Positions 51,138 through 60,562 of a stretch of DNA of 64,000 nucleotides are shown one piece after another. The DNA lies in assembly GCA_018823835.1 (NCBI GenBank), contig JAHJHT010000002.1:62001-126000 (forward strand), written 5' to 3'. The position numbers and the translations under genes were made by a program. The stretch's first letter is position 1. Each line of letters opens with the position of its first letter. The notes below the pieces were generated by a model. That model did no database searches. It had not been told where the DNA came from and was given only the letters and a program-made list of their open reading frames with translations. The stretch is from Alphaproteobacteria bacterium (GTDB lineage Bacteria; Pseudomonadota; Alphaproteobacteria; Rhizobiales; Rhizobiaceae).

Positions 51138-51902
51138 TCAGCCTGCGGTGTAGCCGCCGTCGACCGGGAATATGCCGCCGCTCGTCCAGGCAGCCTCGTC
51201 GCTCGCCAGATAGACGGCGATGCCCGCCAGGTCGTCAGGCCGGCCGATGCGGCCGAGCGGGTAGCTGCGCTCGACATAGGCCTGCAGTTCGGCCTTGGCC
51301 GATTCCGGAAGGTTGTCGACGGACTTGCGGCGCATCGGCGTATCGACGGTTCCGGGCGCGATGGCGTTGACGCGGATGCCGCGCGGTCCGAGTTCGAAGG
51401 CCAGCGACTTGGTCAGCGAGTTCACGGCCCCCTTGGACAGCGAATAGAGACTCGACGGCCGCTTCGGGATCATCTTGCCCGCGAAGTAGGATGACAGGTT
51501 GATCACGGAAGCGCCTGCGGGAGCGAAAGCGGGAAGCAGCCGCTGGGTCAGGAAGAACATCGCCGTGACGTTGAGGGAAAGGGACTGGTGGAACTGTTCC
51601 TGCGTGACCGCGTCGAACGGCACCAAGAAGGCGACGCCGGCATTGTTGACCAGAATGTCGACAGGCCGGCCAGAACCGGCAATGCCCGCGCTTGCCTTGT
51701 CGATGCCCGCCTGCGTCGCGAGATCTGCAGATATCGTCTCGACCGATCCGGCACCAAGCTGCTGGCGCGCCGTCTCCAGCTTCCCGGCATCGCGACCAAT
51801 CAGGCAGACATCGGCCCCCTCGCGAACGTATGCCTCCGCAATCGACAGGCCAATGCCCTGCGAGCCGCCTGTCACGATCGCACGCTTCCCTTGCAGTCTC
51901 AT
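51138..51902 (-). CDS. SDR-family NAD(P)-dependent oxidoreductase
   Basis: A 254-residue short-chain dehydrogenase. Cofactor motif TGGSQGIG (about 12-19), NNAGVA at about 88, catalytic Ser in VINLSSYF, Tyr-Lys in YSLSKGAVNSL, and the C-terminal DGGYTAG are all present. It is like 3-oxoacyl-ACP or glucose dehydrogenase-type SDRs, but the substrate is unknown. It starts 24 bp after the HAD gene and is last in the pgi operon, convergent with the acyl-CoA synthetase gene. Confidence 0.92.
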   Translation of the reverse strand: MRLQGKRAIVTGGSQGIGLSIAEAYVREGADVCLIGRDAGKLETARQQLGAGSVETISADLATQAGIDKASAGIAGSGRPVDILVNNAGVAFLVPFDAVTQEQFHQSLSLNVTAMFFLTQRLLPAFAPAGASVINLSSYFAGKMIPKRPSSLYSLSKGAVNSLTKSLAFELGPRGIRVNAIAPGTVDTPMRRKSVDNLPESAKAELQAYVERSYPLGRIGRPDDLAGIAVYLASDEAAWTSGGIFPVDGGYTAG

Positions 51903-51926
51903 GCCCCCCCCTTGTCGCCGCCTTCG

Positions 51927-52634
51927 TCAGCCCGTGCCGAGATAGTCCGGAAGTTCAGCGATCGATCCCAGGATGACGTCGGCCAGGGGCTGCAGCGTCT
52001 CGCGCGTGCCCGTCCCCGACAGGACACCGATGGCAAGCCCGGTGCCGCCGGCGCGCGCCATTTCGAGGTCGTGGCGGTTGTCGCCGACCATGGCGATCTC
52101 CGACGGTTTCAGGCCGGTCAGGTCGCAGAAGGCGTGGATGGCATCGGGCGCCGGCTTCGGATTGGCCACGGCGTCATAGCCATAGGCGGCATCGAACATC
52201 TGCGCGATGCCGAGTGCCAGCAGCGTCTTTTCGGCGCCGGCGGTGGAATCGTTGGTGGCGACGCCGAGCCGGAAGCCGGAACGGTGAAGCCTGGCGATGG
52301 TCTCGTGAGTACCCGGCAGGGCGACCGACTGGGCAGCACCTTCCTCCGCGGTGACCGCGTCGAAGATGCCGGTCATGCCGTGACGGGCGACCGAGTCGGC
52401 ATCAGGATACCAGAGCGCGACGATGTCCGCATTGGTGCCGGCCGCAAACACCGAATCGGCGCGAAAACAGTGGCGCTCGAAATCATAGCCGGCGGCGGTC
52501 ATAAGGTCGTCGGCGCGCGCACGGTCGCCGTCGGCCGCGCGCAACGCCATCAGGTCGCCAATGGCGAACCAGGTCTTCTGGAAGTCGACCAGCGTCCCGT
52601 CCTTGTCGAACAGGATTCCCTTGATGTCAGGCAA
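51927..52634 (-). CDS. HAD-family phosphatase (phosphoglycolate phosphatase-like)
   Basis: A 235-residue HAD hydrolase. The TTG start at 52634 is preceded by GGGGAG at 8 bp. Motif I is FDKDGTLVDF at residues 7-16 with nucleophile Asp and acid/base Asp. Motif II is GVATNDSTA, and motif III/IV is MVGDNRHDLEMARAGG. The cap is the small helical type of phosphoglycolate phosphatase-like proteins. It removes phosphate from a small metabolite. It sits 5 bp after pgi, so it is cotranscribed with it. Confidence 0.9.
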   Translation of the reverse strand: MPDIKGILFDKDGTLVDFQKTWFAIGDLMALRAADGDRARADDLMTAAGYDFERHCFRADSVFAAGTNADIVALWYPDADSVARHGMTGIFDAVTAEEGAAQSVALPGTHETIARLHRSGFRLGVATNDSTAGAEKTLLALGIAQMFDAAYGYDAVANPKPAPDAIHAFCDLTGLKPSEIAMVGDNRHDLEMARAGGTGLAIGVLSGTGTRETLQPLADVILGSIAELPDYLGTG

Positions 52635-52639
52635 ATCGG

Positions 52640-54280
52640 CTACTCCCCGCGCAGCCCATGGATATGGCGCACGAGGCCGGCTGTCGAGGCGTCACTCGCG
52701 GCTGCATCCTCCTTGCCCTCGACGACGGGCAACAGGCCGGTCGCAAGCTCCTTGCCGAGCTCCACGCCCCACTGGTCGAAGGAGTTGATGCCGAACAGCA
52801 CGCCCTCGACGAAGACGCGATGCTCGTAGAGCGCGATCAGCCTGCCGAACGTATAGGGATCGAGCGTCCTGTAGATGAGGGTGACGGACGGGCGGTTGCC
52901 GGTGAAGACGCGGTGCGGCGCGATCTTCTCGACCTCGGTTGCGGCGATGCCCTTTGCGAGCATCTGGGCGCGCGCCTCCTCGAGCGTGCGGCCCTTCATC
53001 AGCGCGGCGGACTGGGCAAGCACGTTGGCAAGCAGCAGGTCGTGATGATGGCGCAGCTCCGGCTCGTGGCCGACGGCGGCGGCGAGAAACTCGACCGGGA
53101 TGATGTCGGTTCCCTGGTGGAGGAGCTGGAAAAAGGCGTGCTGGCCATTGGTGCCGGGCTCGCCCCAGACAAGCGGGCCGGTCGGGGTAGCCGCGGCAGC
53201 ACCGTCGAGCGTGACGCGCTTGCCGTTCGATTCCATGTCGAGTTGCTGGAGATAGGCGGGGAAACGCGAAAGGCGCTGATCGTAAGGGATGACCGCGCGC
53301 GCCGGATAGCCGCAGACGACCCGGTGCCAGTAGCCGACCAGACCGAGCAACACGGGGATGTTGCCGTCCAGCGGCGCGCTGCGGAAATGCTCGTCCATGG
53401 CATGCGCGCCGGTGAGGAAGGCACGGAAGTTCTCCGCGCCGACAGCGATCATGATCGGCAGGCCGATGGCGCCCCACAGCGAATAGCGGCCGCCGACCCA
53501 GTCCCAGAAACCGAAGACGCGGTCCGGCGCGATGCCGAATTTCGAGACCTTGTCGAGCGCGGTGGAGACTGCGGCGAAGTGCTTTGCCGTGGCGGCCTTG
53601 CCGAGCGCGGCCTCGATCCATTTCTGCGCCGTTTCAGCGTTGGTCATGGTCTCGACGGTGGTGAAGGTCTTGGAGGCAATGATGAAGAGCGTAGTCTCCG
53701 GGTCGAGCCCCTTCAGCGTGTCGTGGATATGCGCGCCGTCAACATTGGAGACGTAGTGGGCGCGCGGGCCGTCGTGCCAGGGGGCCAGCGCCAGCGTCGC
53801 CATGGCCGGGCCGAGATCGGAGCCGCCAATGCCGATGTTGACGATGTCGGTGATCTTCCTGCCGGTCGCGCCGGCCGCCTTGCCGGACCGCACGGCGTCG
53901 GAAAAGACGGCCATGGCGTCGAGCACGGCATGGACATCGGCGATGACGTCCTCACCGTCGAGCAGCAGCTCTGCGCCGCGCGGTGCGCGAAGCGCTGTAT
54001 GGAGAACCGCCCTGCCCTCGGTAATGTTGATCTTTTCACCAGAGAACATGGCGTCGCGGCGCTGCGGCACGCCGGCGGCGAGCGCCAGGTCGGACAGCAG
54101 GCGCATCGTTTCCCCGTCGACGGCGCATTTCGACCAGTCGAACAGCAGGCCGTCATCCTCGGCCGAGAACCGCTCGAACCTCTTTGGATCGGCTGCGAAG
54201 GCTGCGCGCATGTCCTTTGGCGCACGCGCATGGTGATCGCGCAGCGCCGCAAGCTGCGCCGAGGTCGTAGAAACTGTCAC
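52640..54280 (-). CDS. pgi: Glucose-6-phosphate isomerase
   Basis: A 546-residue Pgi; it interconverts glucose 6-phosphate and fructose 6-phosphate in the cytoplasm. The start is GTG at 54280 with GGAG upstream. Both signatures are present: [16 protein letters not shown] and [14 protein letters not shown]. The catalytic region [20 protein letters not shown]-type [14 protein letters not shown] and the [18 protein letters not shown] segment are intact. It leads an operon with a HAD phosphatase and an SDR. Length matches the family. Confidence 0.97.
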   Translation of the reverse strand: MTVSTTSAQLAALRDHHARAPKDMRAAFAADPKRFERFSAEDDGLLFDWSKCAVDGETMRLLSDLALAAGVPQRRDAMFSGEKINITEGRAVLHTALRAPRGAELLLDGEDVIADVHAVLDAMAVFSDAVRSGKAAGATGRKITDIVNIGIGGSDLGPAMATLALAPWHDGPRAHYVSNVDGAHIHDTLKGLDPETTLFIIASKTFTTVETMTNAETAQKWIEAALGKAATAKHFAAVSTALDKVSKFGIAPDRVFGFWDWVGGRYSLWGAIGLPIMIAVGAENFRAFLTGAHAMDEHFRSAPLDGNIPVLLGLVGYWHRVVCGYPARAVIPYDQRLSRFPAYLQQLDMESNGKRVTLDGAAAATPTGPLVWGEPGTNGQHAFFQLLHQGTDIIPVEFLAAAVGHEPELRHHHDLLLANVLAQSAALMKGRTLEEARAQMLAKGIAATEVEKIAPHRVFTGNRPSVTLIYRTLDPYTFGRLIALYEHRVFVEGVLFGINSFDQWGVELGKELATGLLPVVEGKEDAAASDASTAGLVRHIHGLRGE

Positions 54281-54397
54281 TGACGGACTCCATGATCGAC
54301 GGATTCCGGCGCACCTTAATGGAGATTGACGCCAACGCGAAGATTACATGTCCGGGCCTTGGCGCGAAATTCTGCAGCGCAGTAGGTCACGACCAGC

Positions 54398-54494
54398 TTG
54401 GACCAGATGCCAAGCATCATTGGTATAGATCATAACAATAAGAAAAATTCATTGGCTTAACGATTTGGACCAGCGCTACAAATCGATGGTCCAG
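54398..54494. promoter_or_regulatory. TGGACCA boxes upstream of the MocR-type gene
   Basis: TTGGACCAG occurs at 54398-54406 and again at 54465-54473, and the second copy pairs as an inverted repeat with TGGTCCA (54487-54493) across 14 bp. A related palindrome is found upstream of the methyltransferase gene (56119-56133). MocR/GabR-type regulators bind such TGGwCC or CTGGAC boxes (TauR is one example known to me), so these are likely operators of the gene at 54527. Confidence 0.65.
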
Positions 54495-54526
54495 AAATCC
54501 ACACCGGACGACGGGAGGAGCGCATC

Positions 54527-56017
54527 ATGCCACAGCGAAACGACGCCGCCATCTGGTCAGGCCTTTTCCACATCTCTGCGGAATCGGGCCAGACCCTGCA
54601 GGCGCAGATCCGGCAGGCGATCGTCGCCGCGATTCTCGACCGGCAGATAGCCGCCTCGATGCCGCTGCCCTCCTGCCGCATCCTGGCGGAAAAACTCGGC
54701 GTTGCGCGCGGCACGGTGGTGCTGGCGTTCCAGCAATTGGTGGACCAGGGCTTCCTGGTAGCACGCGAACGGCGCGGCCACTTCGTCAATCCGGAAGTGC
54801 TGGCAACGCCGGCCAAGCCGCATCAGAAGGCCGACAACGTCAACGAGATCGACTGGAAGGCGCGCCGCCAGATCGCGGCGAGCGACATGCCGGGACCGTC
54901 CAATCACCAGAACTGGATCAAGTCTTCCTATCCCTTCGTCTACGGCCAGTTCGATCCGGCGCTGTTCCCGACCGCCGAGTGGCGCGAGTGCAACCGCATG
55001 GCGCTGGCGGTGCTGGAAATCCGTAACTGGGCGGCCGACATGGTGGACCGCGACGATCCGCTGCTGATCGAGCAGATCCAGGCGCGCCTGCTGCCGCGGC
55101 GCGGCATCTTCGCCAATCCGGACGAGATCATCGTCACGCTCGGCGCGCAGAACGCGCTCTACATGCTGGCCCACCTGCTGATGACCAAGGGCTCCAAGGT
55201 CGCCATGGAGGACCCCGGCTATCCGGATGCGCGGTCGATCTTCCGGCTTGCTGGCGCCGACATCCACGCCACGCCGGTCGACAGCCAAGGCATTGTTACC
55301 AATGAGATTCCCAACGATGCCGGCTTCGTGTTCGTGACGCCCAGTCACCATTGCCCGACGATGGTGCCGCTGAGCACGGAGCGGCGCGCCGACCTTCTGG
55401 CGCGCGCCAGCCGCAACAACCAGATCATCATCGAGGACGGCTATGACAGCCAGCTGATCGACGAGGCGCCGCAGCAGGCGCTGAAGAGCCTCGATCGCTC
55501 GGGCCGGGTCATCTATGTCGGCTCGATGTCGAAGACGCTGGCACCGGGACTGCGGCTTGGCTACATCGTCGCCGACGCCGGACTGATCGCGGAACTGAGG
55601 GCGCTGCGCCGTTTCATGCTGCGCCATCCGCCGGCAAACAACCAGCGCGCGGTGGCGCTGTTCCTGTCGCTCGGCCACCACGAAGCGCTGGTCAGGCGGC
55701 TTTCCTCGGCCTTCGACGAACGCCGCAAGCGGCTGGTGCAGGCAATCACTGCCTTCCTGCCCGAATGGCGCTCGACGGATTCGGCAGGCGGCGCATCGCT
55801 GTGGCTCGAGGGTCCGCGCGGCATCAACGCCCGCGGTCTGGCCGAGGCGGCGGCGGCGCGCAGCGTCATCATCGAACCGGGCGACCGTTTCTTCGACAGC
55901 GCCAGCCAACCCTCGCGCTTCATGCGGCTCGGCATCTCCTCGATCGCGCTCCAGCACATCGAACCGGGGATTCGCGAACTCGCCACCGCGGCGGGGCGCC
56001 GGCCGGCGGCGGCATAG
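54527..56017 (+). CDS. MocR-type transcriptional regulator (GntR HTH plus class I aminotransferase)
   Basis: A 496-residue fusion. The N-terminal winged helix (about 15-90) is of the GntR type: LQAQIRQAIVAAILDRQIAASMPLPSCRILAEKLGVARGTVVLAFQQL, broken here for length. The C-terminal aminotransferase-fold domain has the PLP lysine Lys336 in YVGSMSKTLAPGLRLGY and the Asp and Arg of EDPGYPD/FMRLGI. Such proteins use PLP or its adduct as a sensor and commonly control aminoacid, taurine or GABA genes. The ATG has GGGAGG upstream. The adjacent MttB-family gene shares its DNA box, so it is the likely target. Divergent from pgi. Confidence 0.93.
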   Translation: MPQRNDAAIWSGLFHISAESGQTLQAQIRQAIVAAILDRQIAASMPLPSCRILAEKLGVARGTVVLAFQQLVDQGFLVARERRGHFVNPEVLATPAKPHQKADNVNEIDWKARRQIAASDMPGPSNHQNWIKSSYPFVYGQFDPALFPTAEWRECNRMALAVLEIRNWAADMVDRDDPLLIEQIQARLLPRRGIFANPDEIIVTLGAQNALYMLAHLLMTKGSKVAMEDPGYPDARSIFRLAGADIHATPVDSQGIVTNEIPNDAGFVFVTPSHHCPTMVPLSTERRADLLARASRNNQIIIEDGYDSQLIDEAPQQALKSLDRSGRVIYVGSMSKTLAPGLRLGYIVADAGLIAELRALRRFMLRHPPANNQRAVALFLSLGHHEALVRRLSSAFDERRKRLVQAITAFLPEWRSTDSAGGASLWLEGPRGINARGLAEAAAARSVIIEPGDRFFDSASQPSRFMRLGISSIALQHIEPGIRELATAAGRRPAAA

Positions 56018-56118
56018 CCGCCGGCACCACCCGGATTTCTGGCCCACCCCGCGGCAGACCGTGGCCCTATTTGCGGCCAATGGCTCGCGCATAGTCGGCG
56101 CAAGAGCGGGTCGATGCC

Positions 56119-56133
56119 GGTCCAGCCTGGACC
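56119..56133. promoter_or_regulatory. Palindromic GGTCCAG/CTGGACC box upstream of the mttB-like gene
   Basis: GGTCCAG-C-CTGGACC (arms of 7 bp, one-base centre) lies 37-51 bp before the ATG at 56170. It shares its TGGACC core with the boxes in front of the MocR-type gene, suggesting regulation by that protein. The gap of 152 bp between the two genes has room for its promoter. Confidence 0.6.
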
Positions 56134-56169
56134 AATCGGAACCAGCCTTCGCCACGGCAGGAGGGTCGC

Positions 56170-57759
56170 ATGACGGTTGTGTTGGAGCAGCAGGACGGCG
56201 CACCCGAAAAGACGACGCGCCGGTCCGGCGGTCGAGAGGCACGGCGCGCGATGCGCGCGGCACCGCTGGCCGACGACATCCGCCCGATCCGCGCCGGTCT
56301 CGAAGGCGGAACCTACAAGGCACTTGCCGATAACGATCTCGAGCGCGTGCACGAAGCGGTGCTGACGCTGCTTGAGACTGTCGGCTTCGCCAATGCCATT
56401 CCAAGCTGCATCGAGGCGCTCACGCGGTCTGGCGCCAGCCATGACGCGGACGGCCGCATCCGGTTTCCGCGTGCCCTCGTGCTTGAAACGATCAAGAACG
56501 CGGCCCGCAATTTCACGCTGCACGGGCAGGACCCGAAGCACGACATGCTGATCCAGGGCAAGCGCGTGCATTACGGCACGGCGGGCGCCGCCGTGCACCT
56601 GGTCGATGTCGAGAACCGCGAATACCGGGAATCGACGCTGCAGGACATCTACGACGCGGCGCGCATCGTCGACGGGCTCGACAACATCCACTTCTTCCAG
56701 CGGCCGATGGTGCCGCGCGATATCCCCGATCCCGCCGAGATGGACTTCAACACGCTCTATGCCTGCGTCATGGGCACGTCGAAGCATGTCGGCACCAGCT
56801 TCACCGTGCGCGAGAACGTCGCCCCGGCGCTGGAACTGCTCTATGCGATTGCCGGCGGCGAAGAGAATTTCCGCGCCCGGCCCTTCGTGTCGAATTCGAA
56901 CTGCTTCGTCGTGCCGCCGATGAAGTTCGCCGAGGACGCCTGCGGCGTGCTCGAGGCCTGCGTCGAGGGCGGCATTCCAATCCTGCTCCTGTCGGCCGGC
57001 CAGGCCGGCGCCACGGCGCCGGCGGCGATTGCGGGCGCGGTGGTGCAGGCGGTGGCCGAAGTGCTCGCCGGCCTTGTCTACGTCAATGCCATCGCGCCGG
57101 GGCACCCCTGCATCTTCGGCACCTGGCCCTTCGTTTCTGACCTGCGCACCGGCGCGATGTCGGGCGGTTCGGCCGAGCAGGCGCTGCTGACCGCGGCATG
57201 TGCCCAAATGGCGCAGTTCTACGACCTGCCGGGCGGCTCCGCCGCCGGCATGGCCGATTCCAAGCTGCCCGACATCCAGTCCGGCTACGAAAAGGGCATC
57301 ACCAATGTGATGGCCGGACTTTCGGGGCTCAACCTCGTCTATGAATCGGCTGGCATGCACGCCTCGCTGCTCGGCTTTTGCCTGGAAAGCCTCATCATCG
57401 ACAATGACATGCTTGGCCATTGCCAGCGTTGCGTGCGCGGCATTGAGGTGACGGACGCGGCGCTGTCGATCGACACGATCGCCGAAGTCTGCATGCAAGG
57501 GCCCGGCCACTATCTCGGCAACGAGCAGACGCTGAGGCTGATGCAGACCGAGTATTTCTACCCGGCGATCGGCGACCGCTTCTCGCCCAAGGAATGGAAC
57601 GAGAAGGGCAAGCCCGACATATTGAGCCGCGCCATCGCCGAGAAGAAGCGCATTCTCGCCGAACGGTTTCCCAGCCATGTGCCGAAGGCGATGGACGACA
57701 GGCTGCGGCTGCGCTTCGGCGACCTGATCAAGCTGCCGCGCGGCGGCATGGGCCACTGA
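56170..57759 (+). CDS. Trimethylamine methyltransferase (MttB)-family protein, non-pyrrolysine
   Basis: The 529-residue protein belongs to the MttB superfamily. The visible features are KHVGTSFTVRENVAPALELLY, RARPFVSNSNCFVVPPMKFAEDAC, GSAEQALLTAACAQMAQFYDLPGG and the C-terminal LRFGDLIKLPRGG. It has no in-frame amber codon, so it is a non-pyrrolysine type; such enzymes demethylate glycine betaine, proline betaine or carnitine-like amines with a corrinoid protein. No corrinoid protein or folate methyltransferase gene is nearby. Substrate unknown. It follows the MocR gene and shares its boxes. Confidence 0.88.
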   Translation: MTVVLEQQDGAPEKTTRRSGGREARRAMRAAPLADDIRPIRAGLEGGTYKALADNDLERVHEAVLTLLETVGFANAIPSCIEALTRSGASHDADGRIRFPRALVLETIKNAARNFTLHGQDPKHDMLIQGKRVHYGTAGAAVHLVDVENREYRESTLQDIYDAARIVDGLDNIHFFQRPMVPRDIPDPAEMDFNTLYACVMGTSKHVGTSFTVRENVAPALELLYAIAGGEENFRARPFVSNSNCFVVPPMKFAEDACGVLEACVEGGIPILLLSAGQAGATAPAAIAGAVVQAVAEVLAGLVYVNAIAPGHPCIFGTWPFVSDLRTGAMSGGSAEQALLTAACAQMAQFYDLPGGSAAGMADSKLPDIQSGYEKGITNVMAGLSGLNLVYESAGMHASLLGFCLESLIIDNDMLGHCQRCVRGIEVTDAALSIDTIAEVCMQGPGHYLGNEQTLRLMQTEYFYPAIGDRFSPKEWNEKGKPDILSRAIAEKKRILAERFPSHVPKAMDDRLRLRFGDLIKLPRGGMGH

Positions 57760-57777
57760 CCCGCGACTTGCATCAAA

Positions 57778-58695
57778 CTACATGCCTGCCCGGGCGAGGT
57801 CTGCCCGCAGACGGGGTGCGGCGAAATCGAGAAAGGCCCTGAGCTTGATCGGCAAGGGCCCCTGCCCTGCATGGACAAGGCTGACCTGCCAGGGCTCGGG
57901 CTCGAAGTCCGCCAGCACGATCTCCAACTGTCCGGCCCGCGTGGCTGCCGCCACCTGGTAGGAAAGCACGCGCGTCACGCCGAGGCCGGCAGCAGCCGCA
58001 TCAATCGCCGCTTCCGCCGTGTTGACCACGAGCCGGGAGTGAACCGCCACCGTCTCTTGCGCCCTGCCCGAGCCGAACGTCCAGTTCGCCGGCGAGGACA
58101 GTCCGTCGAAGGTGACGCAGGCGTGGGATGACAAGGCTTGAGGCGTCCCGGGAACGCCGTGTTCCTCGAAATAGGCGGGACTGCCGCAGACGACGCGGCG
58201 GATATCGCCAAGCCTTATCGCCACAAAGCTGCTGTCCAGCAGGGCACCGATCCGCAAGGCGACATCGACATGGTCGTCAACGAGGTGCACCACCCGATCC
58301 GCCAGCACCAGCCTGATGTCGATCTCGGGATAGGTCGACAGGAATTCGTTCACCAGCGGCAGGACGTGAAGGCGGCCGAAGACGACGGGCGCGGTAACGA
58401 CAAGGTCTCCCCGGGGCGCGCTGTATTCGCCTGACGCGGCGCGCTCGGCCTCCTCGACATCGGCCAGTATTCTCTTGCAGGCGGCAACGTAGGACTGTCC
58501 CGCCTCGGTCAGCAGGATCTTGCGGCTCGAGCGGATGAACAGGCGTGTCCCTAGCAGCGCCTCCAGGTCGGAGATCTTTCGGCTCACCGTCGACAGCGGC
58601 GCGCCGACCTGTCGTGAGGCAGCGGACAGGCTGCCGGCATCGGCGACGGCCAGCAGCACCGACATTGCATCCAGGCGATCCATATAAACTCCCAT
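57778..58695 (-). CDS. LysR-family transcriptional regulator
   Basis: A 305-residue LysR protein. The HTH (about 6-64) has RLDAMSVLLAVADAGSLSAASRQVGAPLSTVSRKI, split over both helices, followed by the linker helix LGTRLFIRSSRKILLTEAG. The periplasmic-binding-like effector domain follows (GDLVVTAPVVFGRLHVLPLVNEFLSTYPEIDIRLVLADR). It is divergent from the AhpD-like gene and separated by 103 bp, so it very likely controls that three-gene set. It is convergent with the methyltransferase gene (18 bp). Confidence 0.9.
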   Translation of the reverse strand: MGVYMDRLDAMSVLLAVADAGSLSAASRQVGAPLSTVSRKISDLEALLGTRLFIRSSRKILLTEAGQSYVAACKRILADVEEAERAASGEYSAPRGDLVVTAPVVFGRLHVLPLVNEFLSTYPEIDIRLVLADRVVHLVDDHVDVALRIGALLDSSFVAIRLGDIRRVVCGSPAYFEEHGVPGTPQALSSHACVTFDGLSSPANWTFGSGRAQETVAVHSRLVVNTAEAAIDAAAAGLGVTRVLSYQVAAATRAGQLEIVLADFEPEPWQVSLVHAGQGPLPIKLRAFLDFAAPRLRADLARAGM

Positions 58696-58798
58696 TTTTC
58701 GGAAGAGAACTTGCCAATATTGAGGGATGGTTGATGATTTTGGAAGGGATTAGTTGATGCGGGTGGCCCCGAGGCCGATGACAACCAAGGAGAACAGC

Positions 58799-59350
58799 AT
58801 GTCCCGTCTTCCAATCCCCGCGACGATCGCCGACGCACCGGAGCCCTCACGTCCGCTGCTCGAGTCGGTGAAAAAGCAGTTCGGCACCGTGCCCAACCTG
58901 TTCCGGCTTGCTTCGACAAGCCCAGCGGCACTCGAGGGATATCTGGGCGTTGCAGGCGCGCTGTCGAAGGGAAGCCTGCCTGCCGCGACCCGGGAGCGGA
59001 TTGCCCTTGCCGTGGCCGAGATCAACGGCTGCGACTACTGCCTGTCGGCGCACAGCTATATCGGCAAGAATCTCGCTAAGCTTGACGACGCCGAGATAGC
59101 CGCCAATCGGTCCGGCCGCTCGAACGATCCGAAGGCGGATGCGGCGGTCCGCTTTGCAGCGAAGGTTACGTCGCAGCGCGGGCGCGTCAGCGAGGACGAT
59201 CTGCGCGCTGTGCGGCTTGCCGGTTATGACGATGCCCAGATCGTCGAGATCGTTCAGCATGTCGCCCTCAACGTGTGGACGAACTACCTCAACATCGTCG
59301 CCGAAACCGACATCGATTTTCCTGTCGTCAACGCCCGAGCTGCTGCTTGA
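58799..59350 (+). CDS. Carboxymuconolactone decarboxylase / AhpD-like peroxidase-type protein
   Basis: From the ATG at 58799, with AAGGAGAAC upstream, the product has 183 residues; a frame starting at 58754 adds a leader without support. The AhpD core has the redox pair CDYC in INGCDYCLSAHSYIGKN, preceded by REERIALAVAE-type RERIALAV. Members act as alkylhydroperoxidase or related thiol redox proteins. It is the first gene of a probable operon with the NTF2- and PNPOx-like genes and is divergent from the LysR gene. Confidence 0.88.
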   Translation: MSRLPIPATIADAPEPSRPLLESVKKQFGTVPNLFRLASTSPAALEGYLGVAGALSKGSLPAATRERIALAVAEINGCDYCLSAHSYIGKNLAKLDDAEIAANRSGRSNDPKADAAVRFAAKVTSQRGRVSEDDLRAVRLAGYDDAQIVEIVQHVALNVWTNYLNIVAETDIDFPVVNARAAA

Positions 59351-59431
59351 GGCCGGGGCGCTGAACCAATCTCGTCGGCGGCGGTGCCGTTCACGCGGTG
59401 ACGCCGCCCGAGCAACCTGTCGGAGCAACCC

Positions 59432-59896
59432 ATGGACCGCCCTCCCTTGCCACCGTTCACCGCCGAGACCGCGGCCCGAAAGGCGCGCAGAGCAGAAGAC
59501 GCCTGGAATTCGCGCGATCCCGCGAAAGTCGCGCTCGCCTATACCGAGGACAGCGTCTGGCGCAACCGCTCGGAGTTTCTCACCGGCCGCAAGGCAATCG
59601 AAGAGTTCCTGACGCGCAAATGGGCGAACGAGCTCGACTATCGCCTGGTCAAGGAAGTCTGGGCCTTCCACGAGAATCGGATTGCCGTGCGCTTCGCCTA
59701 TGAATGGCACGACGCCAGCTGTCAGTGGTACCGCGCCTATGGCAACGAGAACTGGGAGTTCGACGCGCACGGCCTGATGCGCCGGCGGATCGCAAGCATC
59801 AACGACCTGCCGATCACGGAAAGCGACCGCAAATTCCACTGGCCGCTCGGCCGCCGGCCCGACGATCATCCGGGCCTGAGCGCGCTCGGCCTCTAG
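59432..59896 (+). CDS. NTF2-like (DUF1348) protein
   Basis: A 154-residue NTF2-fold protein. It begins [45 protein letters not shown] and continues through a cone-like barrel ([28 protein letters not shown]), both halves standard in DUF1348. Such proteins are assumed to bind or act on small hydrophobic ligands; no catalytic residue can be named. GGAG lies 9 bp before the ATG. Located 81 bp after the AhpD-like gene and 16 bp before the PNPOx-like gene, so likely one unit. Confidence 0.85.
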   Translation: MDRPPLPPFTAETAARKARRAEDAWNSRDPAKVALAYTEDSVWRNRSEFLTGRKAIEEFLTRKWANELDYRLVKEVWAFHENRIAVRFAYEWHDASCQWYRAYGNENWEFDAHGLMRRRIASINDLPITESDRKFHWPLGRRPDDHPGLSALGL

Positions 59897-59912
59897 CAAG
59901 CAGGAGGGAGCA

Positions 59913-60524
59913 ATGACTTCCGTCTATTCGAGCGACGTGGCGTTCACGCCATCCGTGAAGGCAATCCAGGCGCGCAAGGGTTCGCGCCAGGGCTATGCGC
60001 ATATGGAGGAGAAAGGCGGCTGGGCTACGCATATCCCCGACGATCTCAAGGCATTCGTCGAAGCACAGACCAGCGTGTTTCTGGCAACGGTGAACGCGGA
60101 AGGACAGCCCTACATCCAGCATCGCGGCGGACCGGCTGGCTTTCTGCGGGTGATCGACGAACAGACCATCGGCTTCGTCGATTACGCGGGAAACCGGCAG
60201 TACATCACCGCCGGAAACCTTGCTGAAAACGCCAAGGCGCATCTGTTTCTCATCGACTACGCCCACAGGCGGCGGGTGAAGATCTGGGGCACGGCCAGGG
60301 TAGTAGAGGGCGATGAGGAATTGATCGACAGGCTGATGCCCGAGCACTACCGGGCCCGCCCCGAACAGGTGGTGCTGTTCACCGTGACGGCCTGGGACGC
60401 CAATTGCCCGCAACATATCCCGCAGCGCTTCGAGGCGGCCGACGTCGCGGCGGCCCTGGCAGAACGCGACAAGCGTATCGCAGCGCTGGAGGCCGAGGTG
60501 GCGAGATTGAGCGCGCCCGCGTGA
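59913..60524 (+). CDS. Pyridoxamine 5'-phosphate oxidase-family (split-barrel flavin) protein
   Basis: A 203-residue split-barrel protein with GGAGGGAG before the ATG. Core features are AFVEAQTSVFLATVNAEGQPYIQHRGGPAGFLRV, TIGFVDYAGNRQYITAGNL and KAHLFLIDYAHRRRVKIWGTARVV. They fit FMN- or F420-binding PNPOx relatives that reduce small molecules or bind haem. The C-terminal tail is a short coiled coil (ALAERDKRIAALEAEVARLSA). It ends the three-gene set controlled by LysR and may work with the AhpD-like protein in redox or quinone detoxification. Confidence 0.85.
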   Translation: MTSVYSSDVAFTPSVKAIQARKGSRQGYAHMEEKGGWATHIPDDLKAFVEAQTSVFLATVNAEGQPYIQHRGGPAGFLRVIDEQTIGFVDYAGNRQYITAGNLAENAKAHLFLIDYAHRRRVKIWGTARVVEGDEELIDRLMPEHYRARPEQVVLFTVTAWDANCPQHIPQRFEAADVAAALAERDKRIAALEAEVARLSAPA

Positions 60525-60562
60525 CGGGCGACCGGCATCACGCCGGTGGCGAGTCGTCGCCT

